Below are positions 33,374 through 44,383 of a DNA stretch of 64,000 bases, in pieces; positions within the stretch are counted from its first letter, which is position 1, and every line of letters begins with the position of its first letter. The position numbers and the translations under genes are program-made. Location: positions 11,284,001 through 11,348,000 of the forward strand of contig OW051497.1 of assembly GCA_932521035.1 (NCBI GenBank), written 5' to 3'. The stretch is from Oscheius dolichura. Its lineage: Eukaryota; Nematoda; Chromadorea; Rhabditida; Rhabditidae. The notes beneath the pieces are model-generated. The model ran no database searches and had not been told where the DNA came from. It saw only the letters and a program-made list of their open reading frames with translations.

Positions 33374-34581
33374 AAAAATGGTCTTTGGAACAAGAAAGAA
33401 AAAGAGGAGTACGCGGGATATGTCGTAATGAAAAATGAAATGAAATGTTACACATCGTTATGGAAATTTCGTTGTTTACACTGGAGCCGAGTAGATGGCT
33501 TCCGCCATTTCATAAAGACCTCCCAGGATGTGTGGTAATTGGGCGGGATATTCTCCGGTCTAGGCAGCTATTTGTGGGGGAGTAGAAACGCATTGAATAG
33601 GAGGATATGACGCATTTTGTGCGCTCATCACCCCGGCGAAAGGCTCTGAATAATGTAATCTGCGATTCTTTCACCAAGTGAGAATTTGACCAAAAGCTTC
33701 GAGCATAAAGCAACACACTTTGGGACAATCAATCGAGTGGAACCTAGCATTCGCGGTAAAAAAGGAGAGAGCCCTAATTCAAGTAAGAGATAGCGACTGC
33801 CGGAGAGTGGATCAGATCAGAACTCAGTAAATTCGAGTAAATATTAGTGGCGGGGGCGCTGGCTGACCGGAGAGTCTGCGCAAGGCAAGCCGCCAAAAGA
33901 TTCGCGGGCAACGGCCAATTTATTAGAGGTGACTCGTAGCCGGCCCGTGCTTGTTGTCCTCCAACTACCCTTCGAAGAAGCAGCTGCACGCTTTTTACAA
34001 CAGGCTCCGTCTGCTACGAAACGTGTGCCATATCGCGACGGAAGAAGTTCCGTCATTCCGTCGAGTTTAGTATTCTCGTGCGCATATGTTCTTAGCAGCC
34101 AGGGAGATGAATTAGTGATTCATTGCTTGAGAGCCGTGATGGACGGTAAGGGAGACAACGCAGTAATAATGTTGAGATAGAGCTGAAAATAAGCGGGTAA
34201 ACAAGTTTTCCTGGGAAACATGAATCACGAGAAGTAGCAAATGTATATCGGTCAATGGTCAGAGAGTGCAGCTGACATCCTCAATATCATATTTCATCTT
34301 TGTTTCGGCTTGGGAGTGTGCAGTAATGTTGCGACCATGGGGAGTCAATTCGAGCAGGAGGCACCATAAATCAGGGAATTGTTCAGCTCATCTGTTGCTC
34401 TTTTCACTAGCTGAAAAACACTCAGAAACACCGGCAGAAAACAGCGAGACGTCTCTCCGCACAAAATGTCACAAGTTATCTCAAAGACCTGTAAAAAAGT
34501 CGTGAATCATTCAAAAGTCCAGGAATATCTGACGTGATGGTCTTATCAGTTCCATTGTTTAACTTTGCTACTGTTTGAGGC
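33374..34581. other. Intergenic, divergent promoters
   Basis: Separates the sterol reductase (minus) from the Ly6-type gene (plus). Short overlapping ORFs on both strands; none supported. Confidence 0.45.
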
Positions 34582-35051
34582 ATGCGGCCCGTTCTACTGA
34601 CTCTTTTGACTTTATCCGTTGGGTCTGCTCTAAAATGCTACAGTCACACGGAAGAGCAGCAAAGCGGTAGAATTATATCCTCTGATACGGTAAGGAAAGT
34701 TTCGATTTAAAAAAGAAGGCTTTTAAAAATATAATTAACTGATAGAGTTGATTTATTACAGACCATTGTGGATTGTACCACATCCTTTTGCTTCACAATG
34801 AAAAGAGAAGGCGGACAAGATGATTTAGACGTTTATGGATGCTCTGACCCCACTGTCGAAGCCTATACCTGCACTGTAAGTTCATCTAAATCAGCGTTTC
34901 TTATGATTTTCAGGCAAATGGAACAACTACTACCTCAACAACAGCCGATATCTACACTAGACTTTCTTGTTGCGGGTACGATCTCTGTAATCCTTCAATA
35001 AGTCTTCAATATCTATTCACTACTGTCCTTTCGTTGTTATTATTATTCTAA
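34582..35051 (+). CDS. Ly6/uPAR-like GPI-anchored three-finger protein
   Basis: Three exons (34582-34689, 34762-34875, 34914-35051), all phase 0, give 119 residues. The signal peptide is MRPVLLTLLTLSVGSA. The mature part starts LKCYSH and has the spacing of a three-finger fold: CYSH, DCTTSFCFTM, YGCSDP, YTCTANG, then the closing SCCGYDLCN (family CCxxDxCN). It ends with LQYLFTTVLSLLLLF, a hydrophobic GPI-attachment tail. Such proteins modulate receptors or coat neuronal and epidermal surfaces; nematodes have many. AATAAA overlaps the stop codon (35051-35056), so the 3' UTR is minimal. The next gene starts within about 40-120 bp. Confidence 0.85.
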
Positions 35052-35090
35052 ATAAACGCAGAAGGTGTTATCTTTCGATACCAGGAAGTT

Positions 35091-36558
35091 ATGAGCCCTT
35101 GTTGCCGATGGATGCCTCCATGCATTCTCAACATCAAACCAGAAGCTTGTCTTGTCATGCCTGCCCCAAATATGCCTCCCAAGGTATTATTTTCTACTGT
35201 TCGGCCATTTCGTGCTCGTTTTAGAAATCCATTGGACAAGGCCGGCCCGCTCCCCCAGGAGCAGCAGTTAAAAGAGTTGCCGCCAAGAAGAAGGAGCCAT
35301 TGAAGTCTACCAAGAACATGGAAGTTCTCTCTCTAGTCGAAGAAGTTGTTGAAGAAGCCAGCAAGGAGATGGTCGCCAACGCTGTTGCCCCACAAAGCCA
35401 TGAAGTACAACTAATTCCCGTGAAGAAGTATTCACAAACTACGGAGGTGGGTATTTTTAATTCGCATGTGTTTTAGCTCCGCGTGCTATTCGGAAAGAAT
35501 CGTGTGATCACTTCTATACTTAATGATGAGGATCGTGGTAATTGGCGGCTAGGGAGCGATGAAGTCTGACCAATTACACATTTGAATGTTTGGGCACTAC
35601 ACCGTTGTTTAGCTGGTTTCTAAATCTGGCTGCTCTTTTAGGACATGGAGGACAAGCACCAGGACAAGAAAGTGGAGGATGCCGTCCGTCGGAGAATGTC
35701 AAGCGAGAGTTCCGATCATCAACGAAGGATGTAAGTAAACAGTGTTCTGATTATCAAGCAGTCTCTAGAAATCGTGGAGATTCGGAGGTCAAAATTGAGG
35801 AGATCCTCAGTAGAGTCTTTGAGGACATTACAACTCCACCGTGAGTTATTTAGGAGGTCCTGGAAACTTCAGCATTCAGTAAAAGCGAGAAACACACTCC
35901 GCCGAGTAAGTCACGCTCTCCGACGAAACGTACTACTCCTCAAAAGCCGCCAATTCCAAAGAATTCTCCCAGAGTTTACCCAAAAACAACTGTAGCTGAA
36001 AACAGGACCCGTGGTCCAGTTAAACATCCTGTGGTACTCCCACAATAAAAGAGCAATTATATCCCTCTTTAGGTGAAAAAAGAGGTCTCCAAAACTAACG
36101 GTCAAATAAAACCAACTGTGACCAAGGTGGAATTACGTAAGGCTCCACCCAAGCCGGCATTACCTAAGAGGATGGTAGCAGATCCTCCTAAGACCAACAG
36201 TGTAGCAGACCCAGGTTGGTCAGCCGCAAACGTAAGAATAAACTTGTTCAGTGCAATCTCAACCACCAAGACCAGCACCGAAAACGGAAACGAAGAGTGC
36301 TCCTCGTCCTGTTACACCAAAAACTGTAAGTTGATAATAACGTCCTCATTCGGTAAAGGGAGGGTGAGGCAGGATTAAAATGGGTAGGAAATTCAGACAA
36401 ATTCTAAATTACGCCTCAAAACGAGATTGTCCTACAAATTCAAAACCTGCCTCACCGTCCTTCTAAATCAAGTACATCCCAAGGATTTTGTTCAGGCTTC
36501 ACCATCCGTAAAGAAAGCAGTTATTGGAAAGCAAGAGCCGCTTCAAAAGAGCAAGTAA
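35091..36558 (+). CDS. Basic Lys/Pro/Ser-rich disordered protein
   Basis: About eight exons. The start may be 35091 or the in-frame ATGs at 35159 or 35174 (MPAPN/MPPK); I give the longest. The body is low in hydrophobics, for example AAVKRVAAKKKEPLKS, VLSLVEEVVEEASKEM, DKKVEDAVRRRMSSESS, HTPPSKSRSPTKRTTPQKPP, KPTVTKVELRKAPPKPALPK and QSQPPRPAPKTETKS, ending IGKQEPLQKSK. The SPxK/R and TPxK repeats suggest phosphorylation and either microtubule or DNA binding. No domain is recognised. After the second exon an acceptor at about 35476 opens a frame (LRVLFGKNRVITSIL) that stops at 35569, a possible alternative last exon. Close spacing to the Ly6-type gene suggests an operon. Confidence 0.65.
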
Positions 36559-37601
36559 ACAATAGTGCTTCTTTGTAAACTGCTGCGGAACTGCTGAAAA
36601 GCCAGTCTCATGTGCAGAATACAGCTAAAACCAACAATATTAGTAGTTATGTGTAGAATTCAGATGTAATAATATGGTTCCAATCTTTTCATTGTTATTG
36701 TGAAGGCTCTCTCACTTGGCACAATGGAAATATATTGGTCCAATCAAATTTCATTGGTCTGATCACACCTTAAAACGGTTCTCTGAATACTGCCAGTACA
36801 ATTTACTGGAAACTAAAATCAGTATATTCGTAGCACCAGAGCTTAGCTGGAAACAAAAGCTGATGTCTGACAACAAAAATTGGCCGTTTCTTAATTGATA
36901 AAAAACAAAATAACAGTAGAATTTTTTATAGATAGTCGTGGCACAAGAACATCGCCCAAATTTATACACTGATTGCTGCGCGGCTACAGGGAATCCTAGA
37001 GAAATTTTCGATCGACCCTAGTAGCCCTTATTATGCATCCATATATGACGAGTCCCATTAAAGTATTACATGAATCAACCATAGCGTCAGCATTGAAATC
37101 GTAAAAATTACATCAATCATGAGGCTCCGTTCTCAGGTAACCTCGAATCGCTAGAAAATAGAAGTGGTTGTTTATGGATCCTCGGTTTCGTCTCCATCTG
37201 CACCTTGTTGATATTTTTTCGTAGCAGTACAGGATATAATCTTGTCTTTTCCTGGCATTCTCCTTATTGAGTGAGGTGCTCAAGAATCAAAGTCTTTATT
37301 ACAAAAGTTTTAGTGGCAATCTTTGGAGATCGAGGTATCAACAATAATCCGACAAATAAATGAGTTTTTTTCCTAAAAATCATGAGCAACAGTTAGAGGA
37401 TGCAATTCATATTGCTATAATGACATTTAGGCACTGTTATCACAGAATACAATAACTAACCGGCAGTTGTTGACATTTTCAGATTTTTTGAGGTACATAT
37501 CCCTATTGTTACGAGAAGGTTATCTCTATGAGTAAGCGAAAATGAAAGAAGTGCGCAGTTTAAAAGCAGAAACACGTATAAATGGGACAAAAGGGGAGAG
37601 C
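36559..37601. other. Intergenic between convergent genes
   Basis: Between the basic protein (plus) and jamp-1 (minus). AT-rich, with weak ORFs only. Confidence 0.5.
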
Positions 37602-39263
37602 TCACACATCGTTTAAAACACTTGGATGACTTAGGCCAATGGTGACGATATAGAAGAGCGCCGGTATCGGGACTAGAAACAAGAAGAAGAGGCCGTAGTA
37701 GGAGCTGCTGAAAAGAAAAACAAATTAATAAATAACCGTGTACATGGACGAAGGAATAGCCCCCCTCCCATGGATCCTCATCAGATTGGTCCTCATCAGA
37801 TTGGTTACGAATGATGTCTATGAATGAATAAATCATAAAGGACTTACCTTGCAGCTGTCAGGGCTATTATGGCAAAAGCAAGGAGGATCATGTTGACGCA
37901 GAGAAGTACCAGCTGGAGAGGTGATCGATACAGCCTCCCTAAAAATATTTTTTGAAATTATTAATTTTTCATATATTCTATGCAAAACTTCAACGAGAAA
38001 GACCAATCTTCGGCTCTGTAGACCGTAATCCTGGTTTTTAATCCAAAAAGATGGATCCGACACCGGTTTTCAAGTTTCGGAAACTTCTTCAAAAACAAAA
38101 GTTACTAGTTACACCGAGATCTATCAATTGGCACTAATATCTTATAGATAGAAGTGAATCTAATTTTCGCTTCAAAAATTTCCCTCGTTAAGCCCAAGCT
38201 AAGCCTAAATAGCGTATATCTCGTGACTTTTTTTTTCGAATTTCCTTACTCTAAAAACAAAAGTTGTTAGCTACACCGAGATCTATCGATTGGTCATTAT
38301 AAAATAAACCATACTTAGTATTTCCTTGACAGGCGCCTTGCCTTCCATTGCTAGATGGAAAGCATTGGAACACACACTGAACATTATCAACAGGTAGGGA
38401 AATGTTAAATAGATAACTCCCGCCTAAAAATATTCTTAATATTAAAAAAATAAGAAAAGACTCACAAATAGGCCGTGGATAACCGCAACTTTAGGCAAGG
38501 AAATTAAACCGTAGTAGAAGGATCGGGGGTCATGTTCTTTTACCACGTAGGAATAGAAAAGACATCGGAGGATCAACATAAAAAGTAGTAGAAATAAAAA
38601 ATAGACAAAGGGTAATGAATATCTGGAAATATTGTCTTAAAAATAAAGGAGGAGTCTCACAGTGGAAAGACGACTTCATATGAGCATTTAATTTGCTTGA
38701 CGTAGCCAATGACTGGATTGTATAGAGCAGGATACCTTAAAAGAATAATAAAAAGAAAGAGGAGGAGCTTACCATTCTCTCAAACCCGCTTTATGACAAC
38801 CGTAAAGACTCAGATACCCTCTAGGAGGAAAAAATAGGAGAGAAGAGATGGCAGCACATACAGATTCACAAAAACAGCAAAATACTTCTAAGAATTCATC
38901 GAGTCGTGGTCTAAAATATGAGAAATTTAACAATGTAATTTAATATTAAAGAATAACATTCAAAGGGTCAGTACGTACGGTTTCTTTATAGAATGAAGGT
39001 GGACGAGCAAGCTGTTGATGAGCATCGGCACAATGACCATAAAGACGAGGTAGCACCAGTCAAAGGACGATATTGGGGAATCACACTCGAGGCATTGGGT
39101 ATTATGTGTCCTGCTTCCCCAAGGGCAGGGCTAAATATTTATAATATAAAATATATAAATAGAGAATAATACTAACCGAACAATCCGACCACCCAATACT
39201 GTTGTTCTCTGGCACCCGTCCACAAAATCCGGGACAAAAGGGTACGTCCGCGTTGGACGACAT
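37602..39263 (-). CDS. jamp-1: JNK1-associated membrane protein (JAMP) homologue
   Basis: About seven exons encode a roughly 290-residue multi-pass ER protein of the JAMP/MKAP family, which links the proteasome to ER-associated degradation. The N-terminal Cys-rich module reads CPGFCGRVP, DCSPCPWGSRTHNTQCLEC, then FDWCYLVFMVIVPMLINSLL (human YDWLYLGFMAMLPLVLHW). Later segments are GCHKAGLREWYPALYNPVIG, KCSYEVVFPLYSLPFVYFL, RSFYYGLISLPKVAVIHGL and the end FLVPIPALFYIVTIGLSHPS (human LVPTPALFYLFTAKFTEPS). The ATG at 39263 is internal to an open exon that follows 'ctttccag'. The intron near 37945-38285 (about 345 nt) carries a dispersed repeat. The gene lies 243 bp downstream of seip-1 on the same strand. 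Confidence 0.9.
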
Positions 39264-39506
39264 TGCCCTGTAGTGTTGCTTACAGGCAACATGCCTCCAT
39301 TAGGCACCTCTGGAAAGGAGTCACACGGTAAACAGGACAGATCTGATACGATAAGAGAGGTAATGCACGGTGTTTAGCCGGTAAAGCATAAATAAAGAAA
39401 AATGATAGATAGCTCTTTATACATATCACGGTAAAGTAAGGAGATGAAGATCACACGTGTAAAGGCACTGGTTACCCATTCGTCTGGTTATATACACTAT
39501 GTACAT

Positions 39507-41352
39507 TTATGACAGTTTCTTGTCTCTTCGATTCCTAATTGTATTCCAGGCTTGGGAACTGTTGTCAAGGGTAGGATAGACTGAAACGTAGTCCTCACTC
39601 GTTGGATAGTCTTCATATGATGATGGATACTGAAAAATTAATAAAACATAAATAAATATGTCTACATCTAAAACACTTTGGGGAATCTCGATTTTTGGAA
39701 CTGTAGTTTGTTGCAGAGCAACAAACCCTATTAAATTGTTCCTATTTCTAAAAGTTTTACTTTTCAGAACGAATCTGGTCCACCTAGGCACCTTTCTGGA
39801 CGATCTAGACTCAATTTAGCCTTTAAAAATCGATTTTGGATTTTTTGCTACTTTAGAAAAGATAGCAGAGCTTTTCGAATAGCGGCCAATCAAAAAAAAT
39901 AGAAAAATAGAACTAAATATCGCTTACATTTGCTAGATCCTTTGCAGAATTCCTAGTTGACGACGTCAGCGTCTCGGTCTCCAATGAATCCTGTCGAGAA
40001 ATGACGCGCGACTCTCTCCGACTGGTGTACTTTACATAACCTTTATGCCCCCAGAAGAGAGCCAGAAGGAATGCCCCACCTATAAATAAGAATAATAGTA
40101 AAGTACAATATAACTACTCACAGAGTGCAGAGGCCACGGCCAGGAGAATAAAGGAGCTGATTGGCCAGTAGTACAAGAAATTCCTGATGAAGCCGAACTT
40201 GGCATTAATGAGCAAATACGCTGCATCCAGCTGAAAAATATCAATAGGGCGATGAGCTTATCAAGCTAGCTTCAGACGCGTTATCAACCAGGGGTTTCTA
40301 TTTCAAAAATAGGCAAGGAAAAGTTGAGAAATCTTTGACATTCGACATGTGGAAAGGGCAGTTTAAAACATCGTTGATGATGAACACAAGGTCGTCGTCC
40401 TTTCAAGATGGCTCATTGACTATAAGACCAGTCGCTCGCAATCCTTTCTCCCCGATTTAGCAGTATCTTTTAAAAGGTGGCCTTAGTCCTATTCATGCCC
40501 ACCCATGCCTGCACTAATGTGAACCGGAAAAGACAAAAAAATACCTGAGCGAATCGATCCTGGAGAGAATAGTTCAGCTCGTGGGCTATTTTATCAGGCG
40601 AGGCGTAATATTCATTGACTAGTGGAATCTGAATAAAGAGAAGTAAAGATTCTTGAAACATTTTACCTCCAAGATATAATGATTATGAAAAAATCCTAGA
40701 AAGTACAACGGAAAGAACGCGAGCCAAAGAGCCTTGGTAAACAATCCGGGCTGCTTCAATAGTCCAGTCCGTCTCCACCTGGCGATTTGTTTCCCATTTA
40801 CGTCGAGAAGTGTCAGCTCGTTCTGAATCACATCTTAGTCGGCGTCCTGGTCTTTTCACTGTGTGCTTACTTGAAACAATCCGATGCCGAAATTTGTATC
40901 CGCCTCCGAGAAATGTAATTTTACAGCCATTTGATAGTACGTAGACGTAGAAAAAACGCCTAGCTGAAAAGTGAAGATGAAATAAAAAGATAAGCGCGAA
41001 TTTCTCACATCTTGGACATCTAGATGAGCAGTTGGAAACGAGCAAATTCCGTGGAGATTATCCTCACAGGGTAGGAAGACTAGGTTCAATGGGATCTCCT
41101 GCTGTATCGAAGATGGGAGAATAATCCATCTGAAGGGGGAAAATAGGCTAATTGGATTCGTATTACGTAGGTAAATAGAATATTGCAAATAACAAACCTC
41201 ACAAATAATGGGAAGAGTAAAGACGAGACAGCTATGACACCAATTTGCGCCAATATTAAAAGCGCCAAGTAGAAAGAAGTGGGGTTATGTAGGAGTTGTA
41301 TCCATTGTTTGACCATAGTCTTTGGTTTGTCGAAGGAGAGGAAACCAAGCAT
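39507..41352 (-). CDS. seip-1: Seipin (BSCL2 homologue)
   Basis: About seven exons encode a roughly 345-residue ER protein with two membrane helices. Seipin forms rings at ER-lipid droplet contacts. The first helix is FYLALLILAQIGVIAVSSLL. The lumenal domain contains PLNLVFLPCEDNLHGICSFP, HLDVQD, VFSTSTYYQMAVKLHFSEAD and NFGIGLFQNELTLLDVNGK. The second helix is WPISSFILLAVASALCGAFL. The cytosolic tail is Ser/Thr/Glu-rich (SLETETLTSSTRNS). In C. elegans seip-1 (R01B10.6) and the JAMP homologue (R01B10.5) are, as I recall, neighbours, so this is conserved microsynteny. Start at 41352 (MLGFLSF). The promoter is shared with crls-1, which diverges 432 bp away. Confidence 0.92.
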
Positions 41353-41784
41353 CGCTCATGTACTGTAAAACTGTTATAAACTGAAAACTCTGCCGTGGGA
41401 AGGGGAATAAATAACAAATAAGGAAGGATTATGAGAAACGGAGAAAACAGAGCAATTGGGAGTAATATGTTATCAGTTATAACATTTGAATATTGTTGAG
41501 GGAGCGACCACAACACGCCGTCATAGTCAAAATGCTGGATGAGCCGACCTGCACTTTTCCTAATGACGCTATACTAATGGTATAAGCAACGCTTTTGAAT
41601 CTTGTTTACGTTGATAGACGTGACCTATTGATTTTTTGGGGAGACATCATGTTTACTTGGAGAGGTTGATTAAAACTCCCCCAAGAAGTAGCCCGACTTG
41701 TTTATGCCACAGCAACATACATTATTCTACCATCTCATTTGGACATCCAGTATTTATAGAAAATCTTATTTTTCAGATGAGAAA
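41353..41784. promoter_or_regulatory. Shared divergent promoter region, seip-1/crls-1
   Basis: Only 432 bp separate the two start codons, which point away from each other. A trans-splice-type acceptor 'tttttcag' lies at 41769-41776 just before crls-1. No TATA box was seen. Confidence 0.5.
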
Positions 41785-42792
41785 ATGCAAAAAATATGCC
41801 GAAGTGTGCCGTTTCTAACCAGAACAATCGCATCGAGGATCCAATACTATGGTCAACAACATTCTAGGCTATTATTTAGGAGCACGTGGTTCGTCCCAAA
41901 CAATAGGCAAGTTCTCAGTAGACTAACACCACAATTCTGTTTATAGTTTTCCCCATACCTCAAGATTTCTATCGACAGAAATGAAGGATGACGATCCTGG
42001 AAAGTATAAACTAGCTACAATACCAAATTTCATCTGTGTGGCCAGGTAATAGCAATTTATTGTTGAACTTTCTCTTTTAAGAATAGCAGCCACTCCTGTT
42101 GTTGGTTATTTAGTGGTTAGTCAACAATTTACTCCAGCTTTTGCCCTATTCGTTATCGCTGGTTTCACAGATTTGGTAGGAAATGAATAGAATTAAATGA
42201 AAAAGGATGTTTAGGTGGATGGATACATTGCAAGGAACTTCAAAGGCCAGAAATCTCTCCTCGGATCTGTTCTAGATCCTGTAGCCGACAAACTACTGGT
42301 TTCTGTTATGTTTTTAACAATGACTCACGCTAGCCTCATTCCATGTAAGATTCCTTCCGTAATTTTATAATTAAAATCTTTTCAGTACCTCTTACCAGCA
42401 TTGTAATCCTTCGTGATGTCTGTTTAATACTAGGAGGATTTTATAAAAGATACAAAACTATGGAACCTCCCTATTCCTTAAACCGGTACGCGTTAAATTA
42501 TTTAAATTTAAACGATTTCCTCTAGATTTTTCAACCCCGAAGTCTCTTCAATGCAGATTGTCCCAACTTTTATTAGCAAAGTGAATACTGCGCTCCAACT
42601 GGCTGTGGTAGCCGCGTCGCTTGCTGGCCCAGTATTCGAGTTCGGTGCCAACTACAACCAAGGTTTATCCATCCTATAGTAAGCTATTATATTAATTGTT
42701 ATTTTTAATATTTTTTTAGTTGGACAACAGCAGCGACGACCCTCTACTCCGGGCTGCAATATGCTAGCGGCCGTGCTATCAAGAAAGTCTAA
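41785..42792 (+). CDS. crls-1: Cardiolipin synthase, mitochondrial
   Basis: About seven exons encode a CDP-alcohol phosphotransferase of about 260 residues that joins CDP-diacylglycerol and phosphatidylglycerol in the inner membrane. The N-terminus is an Arg/Ser-rich mitochondrial presequence ([19 protein letters not shown], then RFLSTEM). The catalytic signature DG(x)2AR(x)8G(x)3D(x)3D is intact: [10 protein letters not shown], then [15 protein letters not shown]. Before it come [19 protein letters not shown]. The C-terminus ends [18 protein letters not shown]. The first ATG after the leader acceptor (41777) opens a 13-codon frame that overlaps the true start out of frame. The gene converges on dhrs-4, with 70 bp between stops. 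Confidence 0.92.
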
Positions 42793-42862
42793 TCTCCCTT
42801 TTATTCTACAGGTCATACAAGTGCCGTTATGTTTATTCCTTCAGAAAGTAAACATACATATT

Positions 42863-43881
42863 CTACAGTCTAGCGTGTACTCCTCCAGCGACGACGACAG
42901 TCTCCCCGGTGATGTAGGCAGCATCGTCGGAAACGAGGAAGGCAACGGTCCCGGCGCAATCTTCTGGAACTCCTAATCTTCCCAGGAGGATTTCTTGATT
43001 CTCCACAATGGATCGCTCTCCTTCGTCTCCATCGCCGTCCCAGAGGACTTTGCTCATCTTGGTCTTGATCACACCGGGAGCAATTCCATTGACACGGATG
43101 TTATCCTTGGCTAACTCAAGAGCCAGTGCTTTTGTGAGGCCGATCAGAGCGGTTTTGGTGACTCCGTACGCAGCAATACCCTGAAAGCGTTGTGACATCC
43201 TGACTACAGGTAAAAACCTACCGGAGGGGTCTTGTAACCTCCGTAAGACGAGTTGAAAATAATGTTTCCGCCGCTAAAAGTCACCAATCAGAGACAAAAC
43301 AATAAGGCTTACCCATTCTTAAGCATAATAGGGTGGACAAGTTTAGTAAGTTGCCAGCCGGCCTTGACATTTGTTTCGTACAGCTTATCCCAAACTCCTT
43401 CTTCAACATCTAAAACAGGAATTATGACTATTCCAGGTAGAAAATACCTAGAATGCTTCCAAAAGCCGGGTTAATTCCATGATTGTTGATTAGGATATCA
43501 ATTTTACCGAATTCCTTCACTGTCTAGAAGAAAAACAGATAAAACGAATAAAAGAAACATACAAATTCGATCATAGCCTTCTGATGTTCAGTGTTGGCGA
43601 CATGGCAGAGGATTCCTTTGACATTTTTAAGCCCTCTTTTGTGCAATTGAGCAACAACGCTAAAATGTGCAATAAAAATAAAAGCAAGCCTCACTCGTCG
43701 ACGTTTTTCTGTGTTCTGCTGGAGATCACTACATTTGCGCCTTCCTCAGCTAGTCGAATGGCAATAGCAAGCCCGATTCTATGAATTTCCATGTGGATAT
43801 TTGTAAAATAACGTACCCTTTAGTAGCAGCAGTTACAACAGCTACTTTTCCTTCAAGACGACGGCATTTGTGAGACGACAT
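42863..43881 (-). CDS. dhrs-4: SDR family dehydrogenase/reductase DHRS4-like, peroxisomal
   Basis: About seven exons encode a classical short-chain dehydrogenase of about 260 residues. The cofactor motif is VTAATKGIGLAIA (TxxxGxG), followed by DILINNHG (NNxG), the active-site serine IIFNSSYGGY, and YxxxK as AYGVTKTALIGLTKA. NIRVNGIAPGVIKTKMSKVL and TGETVVVAGG are typical of DHRS4. The last residues, ARL, form a peroxisomal PTS1 signal (SRL in mammals). Relatives reduce retinal and aromatic ketones with NADPH. Introns are 37-46 nt. Start at 43881 (MSSHKCRRLEGKVAVV). Confidence 0.93.
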
Positions 43882-44157
43882 TGTGGAAGATGACACTGGG
43901 AGTACAAGTTACTTCCAGGGCTGGGGCGAACTTTGATTGCGTCGATATCACTAGACCGTAGTCTAGGAGAAAACAAAGGAACAGGCGACCTCAGTCCATA
44001 CTGTCACCATATCGATTAAAAGGACGGAGCTTTTAGAGCAAGATGGTCAAATTACAACAGACATATTTATTGAGGTAGTTGTTAAACGAATACATTCAAA
44101 ACAGGCTTTACGAAGAGATTACAAAATAAGATCAGTGGGCGAAAACAAATCAGAAGA
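43882..44157. other. Intergenic, dhrs-4 upstream region
   Basis: Upstream of dhrs-4. No gene recognised. Confidence 0.4.
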
Positions 44158-44383
44158 ATCGTTTTTTAGGCTCTGCAAATCCGACCCGACGATTCTCCAT
44201 ATCGAACGTAGTGGAATACCTAAACTCATATGAATCATTTTGAAACAACTTACTTTTCCATAAAGGATATTCCAAACGTCCAGCTCCAACCGTATCTTGC
44301 CGGCTCTTGTAATCCCATGAAGGCTACCTCGCAGACAATCTCACCCTCTGCCTTTTCGTTTGGTTTGTAAAGTGTCTGAATAC
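44158..44383 (-). pseudogene. Aspartyl-protease C-terminal fragment
   Basis: Two minus-strand exons (about 44254-44383 and 44158-44219) join through a 34-nt intron. The peptide contains YGWSWTFGISFMEKYSTTFD and MENRRVGFAEPKKRFF. This matches the C-terminal lobe of pepsin/cathepsin D proteases, where a GDxFLRxYYxVFDxxxxRIGFA pattern is usual; here the Gly-Asp is Gly-Ile. Neither DTGS active site nor any upstream lobe was found in the next 1 kb. It is therefore either a decayed partial copy or the end of a gene with very long introns. Confidence 0.4.
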
